A stretch of DNA of 64,000 bases from Ehretia macrophylla (Eukaryota; Streptophyta; Magnoliopsida; Boraginales; Ehretiaceae). Below the pieces are notes generated by a model. That model did not search any database, was not told where the DNA came from, and worked only from the letters and a program-made list of their open reading frames with translations. The stretch lies in the NCBI GenBank assembly GCA_037974665.1, contig CM075770.1, positions 60,833,850-60,897,849 on the forward strand, in the 5' to 3' direction. This document shows, one piece after another, positions 1 to 15,225 of this stretch; the first letter of the stretch is position 1; each line of letters starts with the position of its first letter. Position numbers and translations under genes: made by a program.

Positions 1-985
1 TTTTATATTTTCAAAATACAACTTTTGAATTATATTATTAATTTTATTATAAATAAATGAATTTATTTATTTATATAAACAATTTGATTTATATTTTTAA
101 TTTGTAGCCCCTTCATATCATTTGGCGACCAAATGGCCCCATAAGTTTTACTATTTATCGTCGTTTGGTGGCCAATGGCCACCACAGGGCTACAAAGTGG
201 TATTCAAAAACTAAAATTTGGTATATTAAGTTATAAATTAATTAATTTTATATTAAATAACAAAATTTGTTTAACATTAAATTTTTTAAATATGTTTTAT
301 ATTATCTAAAAATAACTTTAGATTTATATTATTAGTTTTACTCTAAATAAATGAATTTATTTATTTATATAAACAATTTGATTTATATTTTTAATTTGTA
401 GCCCCTTGATATCAATTTGCGACCAAATGGCCCCAAACGTTTTTCTTTTTGTGGCCGTTTTGTGCCCAATGGCTACCACGGGGCTACAAAATGGTATTCA
501 AAAATGAAAATTTGTTATAATAAATTATTAATAAATTAATTTTGTATTAAATAACTTAATTTATTTAACATTTAATTTTGTAAATAAGTTTTATATTATC
601 TAAAAACAACTTTTGATTAATATTATTAATTTTATTCTAAATAAATGATTTTATTTATTTATATAAACAATTTGATTTATATTTTTAATTTGTATCCCCT
701 TCATATCAATTGGCGACCAAATGGCCCCCAAACCTTTACTATTTGTGGCTGTTTTGTGGCCAATGGCTACCACGGGGCTACAAAATGGTATACAAAAACT
801 AATATTTGTTATAACAAATTATAAATTATTTAATTTTATATTAAATAACTTAATTTATTTAACATTAAATATTGTAAATATGTTTTATATTATCTAAAAA
901 CAACTTTTGGGTTATATTATTAATTTTATTATAAATAAATGAATTTATTTATTTATATAAATAATTTGATTTATATTTTTAATTT

Positions 986-3303
986 GTAGCCCTTACATAT
1001 CTATTAGCGAACAAATGGCCGCCATAGTTTTACTTTTTGTCGCCGTTTGATGGCCAATGGCCACCACAGGGCTACAAAATGGTATTCAAAAACAGAAATT
1101 TGTTATAATAAATTATAGATTAATTAATTTTATATTAAATAACTAAATTTATTTACCATTAAATTTTGTAAATATGTTTTATATTATCTAAAAACAACAT
1201 TTGATTTATATTATTAATCTTATTATAAATAAATGAATTTATTTATTTATATAAATAATTTAATTTATATTTTTAATTTGTAGCCCCTTCATATCAATTG
1301 GCGACCAAATGGCCACCAAACTTTAACTTTTTGTCACCGTTTGGTGGCCAATGGCCACCACGTGGCTACAAAGTGGTATTCAAAAACTAAAATTTGTTAT
1401 AATAAATTATAAATTAATTAATTTTATATTAAATTACAAAATTTATTTAATATTAAATTTTGTAAATATGTTTTACATTATCTTAATATAACTTTTGATT
1501 ATATTGTTAATTTTATTCTAAATAAATGAATTTATTTATTTATATAAAAAATTTAATTTATATTTTTAATTTGTTGCCCCTTCATATCTATTAGCAAACA
1601 AACTTTTACTTTTTGTGGCCGTTTGGTTGCCAATGGCCGCCATGCGGCTACAAAATAGTATTCAAAAACTAAAATTTGTTATAATAAATTACAAATTAAT
1701 TAATTTTATATTAAATAACTAAATTTATTTAAATTAAATTTTGTAAATATGTTTTATATTATCTAAAAATAACTTTTGATTTATATTATTAATTTTATTC
1801 TAAATAAATAAATTTATTTAAGTATATAAACAATTTAATTTATATTTTTATTTTGTAGCCCCTACATATCTATTAGCAACCAAATGGCCACCAAACTTTT
1901 ACTTTTTGTCGCCGTTTGGCCACAAGATGGTATTCAAAAACTAAAATTTGTTATAAAAAATTTTAAATTAATTAATTTTATATTAAATAACTAAATTTAT
2001 TTCACATTAAATTTTGTAAATATGTTTTATGTTATCTAAAAACAAATTTTGATTTATATTATTAATCTTATTATAAATAAATGAATTTATTTATTTATAT
2101 AAACAATTTAGTTTATATTTTTAATTTGTAGCCCCTTCATATCAATTGGCGACCAAATGGCCACCAAACTTTTACATTTTGTCGACGTTTGGTGGCCAAT
2201 GGCCACCACTGGGCCACAAGATGGTATTCAAAAACTAAAATTTGTTATAATAAATTATAAATTAATTAATTTTATAATAAATAACTAAATTTATTTAACA
2301 TTAAATTTTGAAAATAGGTTTTATATTATCTAAAAACAATGTTTTGATTTATATTATTAATCTTATTATAAATAAATGAATTTATTTATTTATGTAAACA
2401 ATTTAATTTATATTTTTTATTTGTAGCCCATTCATATCAATTGGCGACCAAAGGGCCACCAAACTTTTACTTTTTGTCGCCGTTTGGTGGCCAATGGCCA
2501 CCACGGGGCTACAAAATGGTATTCAAAAACTAAAATTTGTTATAATAAATTATAAATTAATTAATTTTATATTAAATAACTTAATTTATTTAACATTAAT
2601 TTTTGTAAATATGTTTTATATTATCTCAAAATAACTTTTGATTTATATTATTAATTTTACTCTAAATAAATGAATTTATTTATTTATATAAACAATTTGA
2701 TTTTTATTTTTAATTTGTAGCCCTACATATCTATTAGTGAACAAATGGCCACTAAACTTTTACTTTTTGTCACCGTTTGGCGGCCAATGGCTACCATTGG
2801 GCCGCAAGATGGTATTCAAAAACTAAAATTTGTTATAGTAAATTATAAATTAATTAATTTTGTATTAAATAACTAAATTTATTTAACATTAAATTTTGTA
2901 AACATGTTATATATTATCTAAAATTTTTTTTTATTTATATTATTAATCTTATTATAAATAAATGAATTTATTTATTTATATAAATAATTTAATTTATATT
3001 TTTAATTTGTAGCCCTTTCATATCAATTGGGCACCAAATGGCCAACAAACTTTTACTATTTGTCGTCGTTTGGTGGCCAATGGCCACCATAGGGGAACAA
3101 AGTGTTATTCAATAACTAAAATTTGTTATATTAAGTTATAAATTAATTAATTTTATATTAAATAACTAAATTTATTTCACATTAAATTTTGTTAATATGT
3201 TTTATATTATCTAAAAAAAACTTTTTTTTATATATTATTAATTTTATTATAAATAAATGAATTTATTTATTTATATAAACAATTAGATTTTTATTTTTAA
3301 TTT
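986..3303 (+). repeat. Octameric higher-order repeat, copy 1
   Basis: Eight successive monomers start at 986, 1280, 1573, 1855, 2128, 2423, 2717 and 3009. Their order is marked by family-specific variants: a GCCGCCA-bearing unit, a main-type unit, a short type-C unit, a unit ending in a GGCCACAAGATGG tail, a second unit with that tail, a unit with ACCAAAGGGCC, a unit with TTAGTGAAC, and a unit with GTCGTCG in the loop. The same order recurs at 8241, at 10560 and, one monomer shorter, at 15226. Confidence 0.8.
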
Positions 3304-6300
3304 GTAGCGCTACATATCTATTAGCGAACAAATGGCCACTAAACTTTTAATTTTTGTCGCCGTTTGGTGGCCAATGGCAACCACGGGGCCACAAAATGGT
3401 ATTCAAAAACTAAAATTTGTATTAATAAATTATAAATTAATTAATTTTATATTAAATAACTTAATTTATTTAACATTAAATTTTGTAAATATGTTTTATA
3501 TTATCAAAATACAACTTTTGAATTATATTATTAATTTTATTATAAATAAATGAATTTATTTATTTATATAAACAATTTGATTTATATTTTTAATTTGTAC
3601 CCCCTTCATATCTATTAGCGACCAAATGGCTAACAAACTTTTACTTTTTGTCACCGTTTGGTGGCCAATGGCTACCATTGGGCCACAATATGGTATTCAA
3701 AAACTAAAATTTGTTATAATAAATTATAAATTAATTAATTTTATATTAAATAACTAAATTTATTTAACATTAAATTTTGTAAATATGTTATATATTATCT
3801 AAAAACAAATTTTGATTTATATTATTAATCTTATTATAAATAAATGAATTTATTTATTTATATAAATAATTTAATTTATATTTTTAATTTATAGCCCCTT
3901 CATATCAATTGGCGACCAAATGGCCACCAAACTTTTACTATTTGTCATCGTTTGGTGGCCAATGGCCACCACAGGGCTACAAAGTGGTATTCAAAAACTA
4001 AAATTCGTTATAATATATTATAAATTAATTAATTTTATATTAAATAACAAAATTTATTTAACATTAAATTTTGTAAATATGATTTATATTATCTAAAAAT
4101 AACTTTTGATTATATTATTAATTTTATTCTAAATAAATGAATTTATTTAATTATATAAACAATTTGATTTATATTTTTAATTTGTAGCCCTTTCATATCA
4201 ATTGGCGACCAAATGGCCCCAAAAATTTTACTTTTTGTGGCCGTTTGGTGGCCAATGGCCACCACGGGGCTACAAAATGGTATTCAAAAATTAAAATTTG
4301 TTATAATAAATTTTAAATTAATTAATTTTATATTAAATAACTTAATTTATTTAACATTAAATTTTGTAAATATGTTTTATATTATCTAAAAACAACTTTT
4401 GATTTATATTATTAATTTTATTATAAATAAATGAATTTATTTATTTATATAAACAATTTGATTTATATTTTTTATTTGTAGCCCTACATATCAATTAGCG
4501 AACAAATGGCCACTAAACTTTTACTTTTTGTCGCCGTTTGGTGGCCAATGGCCTCCACGGGGCTACAAAATGGTATTCAAAAACCAAAATTTGTTATAAT
4601 AAATTATAAATTAATTAATTTTACATTAAATAACTAAATTTATTTACCATTAAATTTTTTAAATATGTTTTATGTTATCCATAAACAACTTTTGATTTAT
4701 ATTATTAATTCTATTCTAAATAAATAAATTTATTTATTTCTATAAACAATTTGATTTATATTTTTAATTTGTAGCCCCTTCATATCAATTGGCGACCAAA
4801 TGGCCACCAAACTTTTACTTTTTGTCGCCGTTTGGCGGCCAATGGCCGCCACGGGGCTACAAAGTGGTATTCAAAGACTGAAATTTATTATAATAAATTA
4901 TAAATTAATTAATTTTCTATTAGTTAACAAAATTTATTTAACATTAAATTTTCTAAATATTTTTTATATTATCCAAAAACAACTTTTTATTTATATTATA
5001 AATTTTATTCTAAATAAAATATATTATTTATTTATATAAAAAAATTAATTTATATTTTTAATTTGTTGCCCCTTCATATCTATTAGCAACCTAACTTTTA
5101 CTTTTTGTCGCCGTTTGGTTGCCAATGGCCACCACGGGGCTACAAATTGGTTTTCAAAAATGAAAATTTGTTATAATAAATTACAAATTAATTAATTTTG
5201 TATTAAATAACTAAATTTATTTAAAATTAATATTTGTATATATGTTTTCTATTATCTAAAAATAACTTTTGATCTATATTATTAATTTTATTCTAAATAA
5301 AGGAATTTATTTAAGTATATAAACAATTTGATTTATATTTTTAATTTGTAGCCCCTTCATATCTATTAGCGACCAAATGGCCACCAAACTTTTACTTTTT
5401 GTCGCCGTTTGGTGGCCAATGGCCACCACTAGGCCACAAGATGGTATTCAAAACTAAAATTTGTTATAATAAATTATAGATTAATTAATTTTATATTAAA
5501 TAACTAAATTTATTTAACATTAAATTTTGTAAATAGGTTTTATATTATCTAAAAACAACTTTAGATTTATATTATTAATCTTATTATAAATAAATGAATT
5601 TATTTATTTATATAAACAATTTAATTTATATTTTTAATTTGTAGCCCCTTCATATCAATTGGCAACCAAATGGCCATCAAACTTTTATATTTTGTCGCCG
5701 TTTGGTGGCCAATGGCCACCACTGGGCCACAAGATGGTATTCAAAACTAAAATTTGTTATAATAAATTATAAATTAATTAATTTTTTATTAAATAACTAA
5801 ATTTATTTAACATTAAATTTTGTTAATATGTTTTATATTATCTAAAAATAACTTTTGCTTATATTATTTATTTTATTCTAAATAAATGAATTAATTTATT
5901 TATATAACTAATTTGATTTATATTTTTAATTTGTAGCCCCTTCATATCAATTGGTGACCAAATGGCCCCAAAACTTTTACTTTTTGTGGCCGTTTGGTGG
6001 CCAATGGCCACCACAGGACTACAAAATGGTATTCAAAAATTAAAATTTGTTATAATAAATTATAAATTAATTAATTTTATATTAAATAACTTAATTTATT
6101 TAACATTAAATTTTGTAAATATCTTTTATATTATCTAAAAACAACTTTTTTTTTATATATTATTAATTTTATTATATATAAATGAATTTATTTATTTATA
6201 TAAACAATTTGATTTTTATTTTTAATTTGTAGCCCTACATATCTATTAGCGAACAAATGGCCACTAAACTTTTACATTTTGTCGCCGTTTGGTGGCCAAT

Positions 6301-8240
6301 GGCAATCACGGGGCCACAAAATGGTATTCAAAAACTAAAATTAGTAATAATAAATTATAAATTAATTAATATTATATTAAATAACTTAATTTATTTAACA
6401 TTAAATTTTGTAAATATGTTTTATATTATCAAAATACAACTTTTGATTTATATAATCAATTTTATTATTAATAAATGAATTTATTTATTTATATAAACAA
6501 TTTGATTTATATTTTTAATTTGTACCCCCTTCATATCTATTAGCGGCCAAATGGCTACCATTGGGCCACAAGATGGTATTCAAAAGCTAAAATTTGTTAT
6601 AATAAATTATAAATTAATTAATTTTATATTAGACAACTAAATTTATTTAACATTAAATTTTGTAAATATGTTTTATATTATCTAAAAACAAATTTTTTTA
6701 TATATTAATAATTTTATTATAAATAAATGAATTTATTTATTTATATAAACAATTTGATTTTTATTTTTAATTTGTAGCCCTACATATCTATTAGCGAACA
6801 AATGGCCACTAAACTTTTACTTTTTGTCGCTGTTTGGTGGCCAATGGCAACCACGGGGCCACAAAATGGTATTCAAAAACTAAAATTTGTAATAATAAAT
6901 TATAAATTAATTAATTTTATATTAAATAACTTAATTTATTTAACATTAAATTTTTAAATATGTTTTATATTATCAAAATGCAACTTTCGAGTTATATTAT
7001 TAATTTTGTTATAAATAAATGAATTTATTTATTTATATAAACAATTTGATTTATATTTTTAATTTGTACCCCCTTCATATCTATTAGCGACCAAATGGCT
7101 ACCAAACTTTTACTTTTTGTCGCCGTTTGGTGGCCAATGGCTACCATTGGGCCACAAGATGGTATTCAAAAACTAAAATTTGTTATAATAAATTATAAAT
7201 TAATTAATTTTATATTAAATAACTAAATTTATTTAACATTAAATTTTGTAAATATGTTATATATTATCTAAAAACAAATTTTGATTTATATTATTAATCT
7301 TATTATAAATAAATGAATTTATTTATTTATATAAATAATTTAATTTATATTTTTAATTTGTAGCCCCTTCATATCAATTGGCGACCAAATGGCCACCAAA
7401 CTTTTACTATTTGTCGTCGTTTGGTGGCCAATGGCCACCACAGGGCTACAAAGTGGTATTCAAAAACTAAAATTTGTTATAATAAGTTATAAATTAATTA
7501 ATTTTATATTAAATAACCAAAATTTATTTAACATTAAATTTTGTAAATATGTTTTATATTATCTAAAAATAACTTTTGATTGATATTATTAATTTTTCTC
7601 TAAATAAATGAGTTTTTTATTTATATAAACAATTTGATTTATACTTTTAATTTGTAGCCCCTTCATATCAATTGGTGACCAAATCGCCCCAAAACTTTTA
7701 CTTTTTGTGGCCGTTTGTGCCCAATGGCTACCACGGCGCTACAAAATGGTATTCAAAAACTAAAATTTGTTATAATAAATTATAAATTACTTAATTTTAT
7801 ATTAAATAACTTAATTTATTTAACATTAAATTTTGTAAATATGTTTTATATTATCTAAAAACAACTTTTGATTTATATTTTTAATTTTATTATAAATAAA
7901 TGAATTTATTTATTTATATAAACAATTTGATTTATATTTTTAATTTGTAGCCCCTTCATATCAATTGGCGACCAAATGTCCCCCAAACCATTACTATTTG
8001 TGGCCGTTTGGTGGCCAATGGCCACCACAGGGCAACAAAATGTTATACAAAAACTAAAATTTGTTATAACAAATTATAAATTATTTAATTTTATATTAAA
8101 TAACTTAATTTATTTAACATTAAATATTGTAAATATGTTTTATATTATCTAAAAACAACTTTCGAGTTATATTATTAATTTTATTATAAATAAATGAATT
8201 TATTTATTTATATAAACAATTTGATTTATATTTTTAATTT

Positions 8241-10559
8241 GTACCCCCTTCATATCTATTAGCGAACAAATGGCCGCCAAAGTTTTACTTTGTGTCGCCG
8301 TTTGATGGCCAATGATCACCACGGGGCTACAAAATGTATTCAAAAACAAAATTTTGTTATAATAAATTATAGATTAAATAATTTTATATTAAATAACTAA
8401 ATTTATTGAACATTAAATTTTGTAAATATGTTTTATATTATCTAAAAACAACATTTGATTTATATTATTAATCTTATGATAAATAAATGAATTTATTTAT
8501 TTATATAAATAATCTAATTTATATATTTAATTTGTAGCCCCTTCATATCAATTGGAGACCAAATGGCCACCAAACTTTTACTTTTTGTCACCGTTTGGTG
8601 GCCAATGGCCACTATGGGCCTACAAAGTGGTATTCAAAAACTTAAATTTGTTATAATAAATTATAAATTAATTAATTTTATATTAAATAACAAAATTTAT
8701 TTAATATTAAATTTTGTGAATTTGTTTTATATTATCTAAAAATAACTTTTGATTATATTATTAATTTTATTCTAAATAAATGAGTTTATTTATTTATAAA
8801 AAAAATTTATTTTTATTTTTAATTTGTTGCTACTTCATATCTATTAGCAACCAAACTTTTACTTTTTGTCGCCGTTTGGTTGCCAATGGACGCCATGGGG
8901 CTACAAAATGGTATTCAAAAACTAAAATTTGTTATAATTAATTACAAATTAATTAATTTTATATTAAATAACTAAATTTATTTAAATTAAATTTTGTAAA
9001 TATGTTTTATATTATCAAAAAATAACTTTCGATTTATATTATTAATTTTATTATAACTAAAGGAACTTATTTAAGTATATAAACAATTTGATTTATATTT
9101 TTAATTTGTAGCCCATTCATATCTATTGGCGTCCAAATGGCCACCAAACTTTTACATTTTGTTGCCGTTTGGTGGCCAATGGCCACCACTGGGCAACAAG
9201 ATGGTATTCAAAAACAAAATTTGTTATATTCATTTATAAATTAATTAATTTTATATTAAATAACTAAATTTATTTAACATTAAATTTTGTAAATATGTTT
9301 TATATTATCTAAAAACAACATTTGATTTATATTATTAATCTTATTATAAATAAATGAATTTATTTATTTATATAAATAATTTAATTTATATTTTTAATTT
9401 GTAGCCCTTCATATCAATTGGCGACCAAATGGCAACCAAACTTTTATATTTTGTCGCTTTTTGGTGGCCAATGGCCACCACTGGGCCACAAGATGGTATT
9501 CAAAAACTAAAATTTGTTATAATAAATTATAAATTAATTAATTTTATATTAAATAACTAAATTTATTTAACATTAAATTTTGAAAATAGGTTTTATATTA
9601 TCTAAAAACAATGTTTTGATTTATATTATTAATCTTATTATAAATAAATGAATTTATTTATTTATGTAAACAATTTAATTTATATTTTTTATTTGTAGCC
9701 CATTCATATCAATTGGCGACCAAAGGGCCACCAAACTTTTACTTTTTGTCGCCGTTTGGTGGCCAATGGCCACCACGGGGCTACAAAATGGTATTCAAAA
9801 ACTAAAATTGGTTATAATAAATTATAAATTAATTTTATATTAAATAACTTAATTTATTTAACAATAATTTTGTAAATATGTTTTATATTATCTAAAAACA
9901 ACTTTTGATATATATTATAAATTTTTTTATAAATAAATGAATTTATTTATTTATATAACCAATTTGTTTTTTATTTTTAATTTGTAGCCCTACATATCTA
10001 TTAGTGAACAAATGGCCACTAAACTTTTACTTTTTGTCACCGTTTTGTGGCCACTAGCTACCATTGGGCCACAAGATGGTATTCAAAAACTAAAATTTGC
10101 TATAATAAGTTATAAATTAATTAATTTTATATTAAATAAATAAATTTGTTTAACATCAAATTTTGTAAATATGTTATATATTATCTAAAAACAAATTTTG
10201 ATTTATGTTATTAATCTTATTATAAATAAAAGAATTTATTTATTTATATAAATAATTTAATTTATATTTTTAATTTGTAGCCCCTTCATATCAATTGGCC
10301 ACCAAACGTTTACTATTTTTCGTCGTTTGGTGGCCAATGGCCACCATAGGGCAATAAAGTGGTATCCAAAAACTAAAATTTGTTATAATAAGTTATAAAT
10401 TAATTAATTTTATATTAAATAACAAAATTTATTTAACATTAAATTTTGTAAATATGTTTTATATTATCTAAAAACAAATTTTGAGTTATATTATTAATTT
10501 TGTTATTAATAATAGAATTTAATTATTTATATAAACAATTTGATTTATATTTTTAATTT
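8241..10559 (+). repeat. Octameric higher-order repeat, copy 2
   Basis: Monomer starts at 8241, 8534, 8826, 9108, 9401, 9695, 9984 and 10277 repeat the order of copy 1, shifted by 7253-7273 bp. The unit at 9401 carries ATGGCAACCAAAC and a GTCGCTTTTTGG loop variant that is shared with 11726 but not with copy 1. This copy is therefore closer to the adjacent copy 3 than to copy 1. Confidence 0.82.
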
Positions 10560-12873
10560 GTATCCCCTACATATATCTATTAGCGAACAAATGGCCGCCA
10601 AAGTTTTACTTTGTGTCGCCGTTTGATGGCCAATGATCACCACGGGGCTACAAAATGGTATTCAAAAATAAAAATTTGTTATAATAAATTATAGATTAAA
10701 TAATTTTATATTAAATAACTAAATTTATTTAACATTAAATTTTGTAAATATGTTTTATATTATCTAAAAACAACATTTGATTTATATTATTAATCTTATT
10801 TTAAATAAATGAATTTATTTATTTATATTAAAATTTTAATATATATTTTTAATTTGTAGCCCCTTCGTATCAATTGGCGACCAAATGGCCACCAAACCTT
10901 TACTTTTTGTCACCGTTTGGTTGCCTATTGGCCCCCACGGGGCAACAAAATAGTATTCAAAAACTAAAATTTGTAATAATAAATTATAAATTCATTAATT
11001 TTATATTAAATAACAAAATTTATTTAATATTAAATCTTGTGAATATGTTTTATATTATCTAAAAATAACTTTTGATTATATTATTAATTTTATTCTAAAT
11101 AAATAAGTTTATTTATTTATAAAAAAAAATTTATTTTTATTTTTAATTTGTTGCTACTTCATATCTACTAGCAACCAAACTTTTACTTTTTGTCGCCGTT
11201 TGGTTGCCAATGGACGCCACGGGGCTACAAAATGGTATTCAAAAACTAAAATTTGTTATAATTAATTACAAATTAATTAATTTTATATTAAATAACTAAA
11301 TTTATTTAAATTAAATTTTGTAAATATGTTTTATATTATCAAAAAATAACTTTTGATTTATATTATTAATTTTAATTTAAATAAATTAATTTATTTAAGT
11401 ATATAAACAATTTGATTTATATTTTTAATTTGTAGCCCATTCATATCTATTAACGACCAAATGGCCACCAAACTTTTACTTTTTGTTGCCGTTTGGTGGC
11501 CAATGGCCACCACTGGGCAACAAGATGGTATTCAAAAACTAAAATTTATTATAATAAATTATAAATTTATTAACTTTATATTAAATAATTAAATTTATAT
11601 AAAATTAAATTTTATAGATTTGTTTTATATTGTGTAAGATCTATTTTTGATTTATATTATTAATCTTATTATAAATAAATGAATTTATTTATTTATATAA
11701 ACAATTTAGTTTATATTTTTAATTTGTAGCCCTTCATATCAATTGGCGACCAAATGGCAACCAAACTTTTATATTTTGTCGCTTTTTGGTGGCCAATGGC
11801 CACCACTGGGCCACAAGATGGTATTCAAAAACTAAAATTTGTTATAATAAATTATAAATTAATTAATTTTATAATAAATAACTAAATTTATTTAACATTA
11901 AATTTTGAAAATAGGTTTTATATTATCTAAAAACAATGTTTTGATTTATATTATTAATCTTATTATAAATAAATGAATTTATTTATTTATGTAAACAATT
12001 TAATTTATATTTTTTATTTGTAGCCCCTTCATATCAATTGGCGACCAAAGGGCCACCAAACTTTTACTTTTTGTCGCCATTTGGTGGCCAATGGCCACCA
12101 CGGGGCTACAAAATGGTATTCAAAAACTTAAATTTGTTATAATAAATTATAAATTAATTTTATATTAAATAACTTAATTTATTTAACATATATTTTTGTA
12201 AATATGTTTTATATTATCTAAAAACAACTTTTGGTTTATATTATAAATAAATGAATTTATTTATTTATATAAACAATTTGATTTTTTTTTTTAATTTGTA
12301 GCCCTACATATCTATTAGTGAACAAATGGCCACTAAACTTTTACTTTTTGTCACCGTTTGGTGGCCAATGGCTACCATTGGGCCACAAGATGGTATTCAA
12401 AAACTAAAATTTGTTATAATAAATTATAAATTAATTAATTTTATATTAAATAAATAAATTTGTTTACCATCAAATTTTGTAAATATGTTATATATTATCT
12501 AAAAACAAATTTTGATTTATGTTATTAATCTTATTATAAATAAAAGAATTTATTTATTTATATAAATAATTTAATTTATATTTTTAATTTGTAGCCCCTT
12601 CATATCAATTGGCCACCAAACGTTTACTATTTTTCGTCGTTTGGTGGCCAATGGCGACCATAGGGCAATAAAGTGGTATTCAAAAACTAAAATTTGTTAT
12701 AATAAGTTATAAATTATTTAATTTTATATTAAATAACAAAATTTATTTAACATTAAATTTTGTAAATATGTTTTATATTATCTAAAAATAACTTTTGATT
12801 TATATTATTAATTTTACTCTAAATAAATGAATTTATTTATTTATATAAATAATTTGATTTATATTTTTAATTT
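10560..12873 (+). repeat. Octameric higher-order repeat, copy 3 (in tandem with copy 2)
   Basis: Monomer starts at 10560, 10856, 11150, 11432, 11726, 12020, 12298 and 12591 follow copy 2 head to tail, with an offset of about 2314-2325 bp. Shared private variants include GTTTGATGGCCAATGATC in the first unit, the GCTTTTTGG loop in the fifth, ACCAAAGGGCC in the sixth and ACTATTTTTCGTCG in the eighth. This points to a single recent 2.3-kb tandem duplication, most simply by unequal exchange. Confidence 0.82.
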
Positions 12874-15225
12874 GTAGCCCCTTCATATCAATTGGTGACC
12901 AAATGGCCCCAAAACTTTTAGTTTTTGTGGCCGTTTGGTGCCCAATGGCTACCAAGGGGCTACAAAATGGTATTCAAAAACTAAAATTTGTTATAATAAA
13001 TTATAAATTAAATAATTTTTTATTAAATAACCTAATTTATTTAACATTAAATTTTGTAAATATGTTTTATATTATCGAAAAACAATTTCTGATTCATATT
13101 TTTAATTTTATTATAAATAAATGAATTTATTTATTCATATAAATAATTTGATTTATATTTTTAATTTGTAGCCCCTTCATATCAATTGGCGACCAAATGG
13201 CCCCCAAACCTTTACTATTTGTGGCCGTTTGGTGGCCAATGGCCACCACGGGGCCACAAAATAGTATACAAAAACTAAAATTTGTTATAACAAATTATAA
13301 ATTAATTAATTTTATGTTAAATAACTTAATTTATTTAACATTAAATATTGTAAATATATTTTATATTATCTAAAAACAACTTTTGAGTTACATTATTAAT
13401 TTTATTATAAATAAATGAATTTATTTATTTATATAAACAATTTGATTTTTATTTTTAATTTGTAGCCCCTACATATCTATTAGCGAACAAATGGCCACTA
13501 AACTTTTACTTTTTGTCGCTGTTTGGTGGTCAATGGCAACCATGGGGCCACAAAATGGTATTCAAAAACTAAAATTTTTAATAATAAATTATAAATTAAT
13601 TAATTTTATATTAAATAACTAAATTTATTTAACATTTAATTTTGTAAATATGTTTTATATTATCAAAATATAACTTTTTATTTATATAATCAATTTTATT
13701 ATTAATAAATGAATTTATTTATTTATATAAACAATTTGATTTATATTTTTAATTTGTACCCCCTTCATATCTATTAGCGGCTAAATGGCCACCAAACTTT
13801 TACTTTTTGTCGCCGTTTGGTGGCCAATGGCTACCATTGGGCCATAAGATGGTATTCAAAAACTAAAATTTGTTATAATATATTAAAAATTAATTAATTT
13901 TATATTAAAGAACTAAATTTATTTAACATTAAATTTTGTTAATATGTTATATATTATCTAAAAACAAATTTTGATTTATATTATTAATCTTATTATAAAT
14001 AAATGAATTTATTTATTTATGTAGACAATTTAATTTATATTTTTTATTTGTAGCCCATTCATATCAATTGGCGACCAAAGGGCCCCCAAACTTTTACTTT
14101 TTGTCGTCGTTTGGTCGCCAATGGCTACCATTGGGCCACAAAATGGTATTCAAAAACTAAAATTTGTAATAATAAATTATAAATTAATTAATTTTATATT
14201 AAATAACTTAATTTATTTAACATTAAATTTTGTAAATATGTTTTATATTATCAAAATACAACTTTTGAATTATATTATTAATTTTATTATAAATAAATGA
14301 CTTTATTTATTTATATAAACAATTTGATTTATGTTTTTAATTTGTACCACCTTCATATCTATTAGCGACCAAATGGCTACCAAACTTTTACTTTTTGTCG
14401 CCGTTTGGTGGACAATGGCTACTATTGGGCCACAAGATGGTATTCAAAAACTAAAATTTGTTATAATATATTATAGATTAATTAATTTTATATTAAAGAA
14501 CTAAAATTATTTAACATTAAATTTTGTAAATATGTTATATATTATCTGAAAACAAATTTTGATTTATATTATTAATCTTATTATAAATAAATGAATTTAT
14601 TTATTTATATAAATAATTTAATTTATATTTTTAATTTGTAGCCCCTTCATATCAATTGGCGACAAAATGGCCACCAAACTTTTACTATTTGTCGTCGTTT
14701 GGTGGCCAATGGCCACCACAGGGCTACAAAGTGGTATTCAAAAACTAAAATTTGTTATAATAAGTTATAAATTAATTAATTTTATATTAAATAACCAAAA
14801 TTTATTTAACATTAAATTTTGTAAATATGTTTTATATTATCTAAAAATAACTTTTGATTTATATTATTAATTTTTCTCTAAATAAATGAATTTATTTATT
14901 TATATAAACAATTTGATTTATACTTTTAATTTGTAGCCCCTTCATATCAATTGGTGACCAAATCGCCCCAAAACTTTTACTTTTTGTGGCCGTTTGTGCC
15001 CAATGGCTACCACGGCGCTACAAAATGGTATTCAAAAACTAAAATTTGTTATAATAAATTATAAATTACTTAATTTTATATTAAATAACTTAATTTATTT
15101 AACATTAAATTTTGTAAATATGTTTTATATTATCTAAAAACAACTTTTGATTTATATTTTTAATTTTATTATAAATAAATGAATTTATTTATTTATATAA
15201 ACAATTTGATTTATATTTTTAATTT

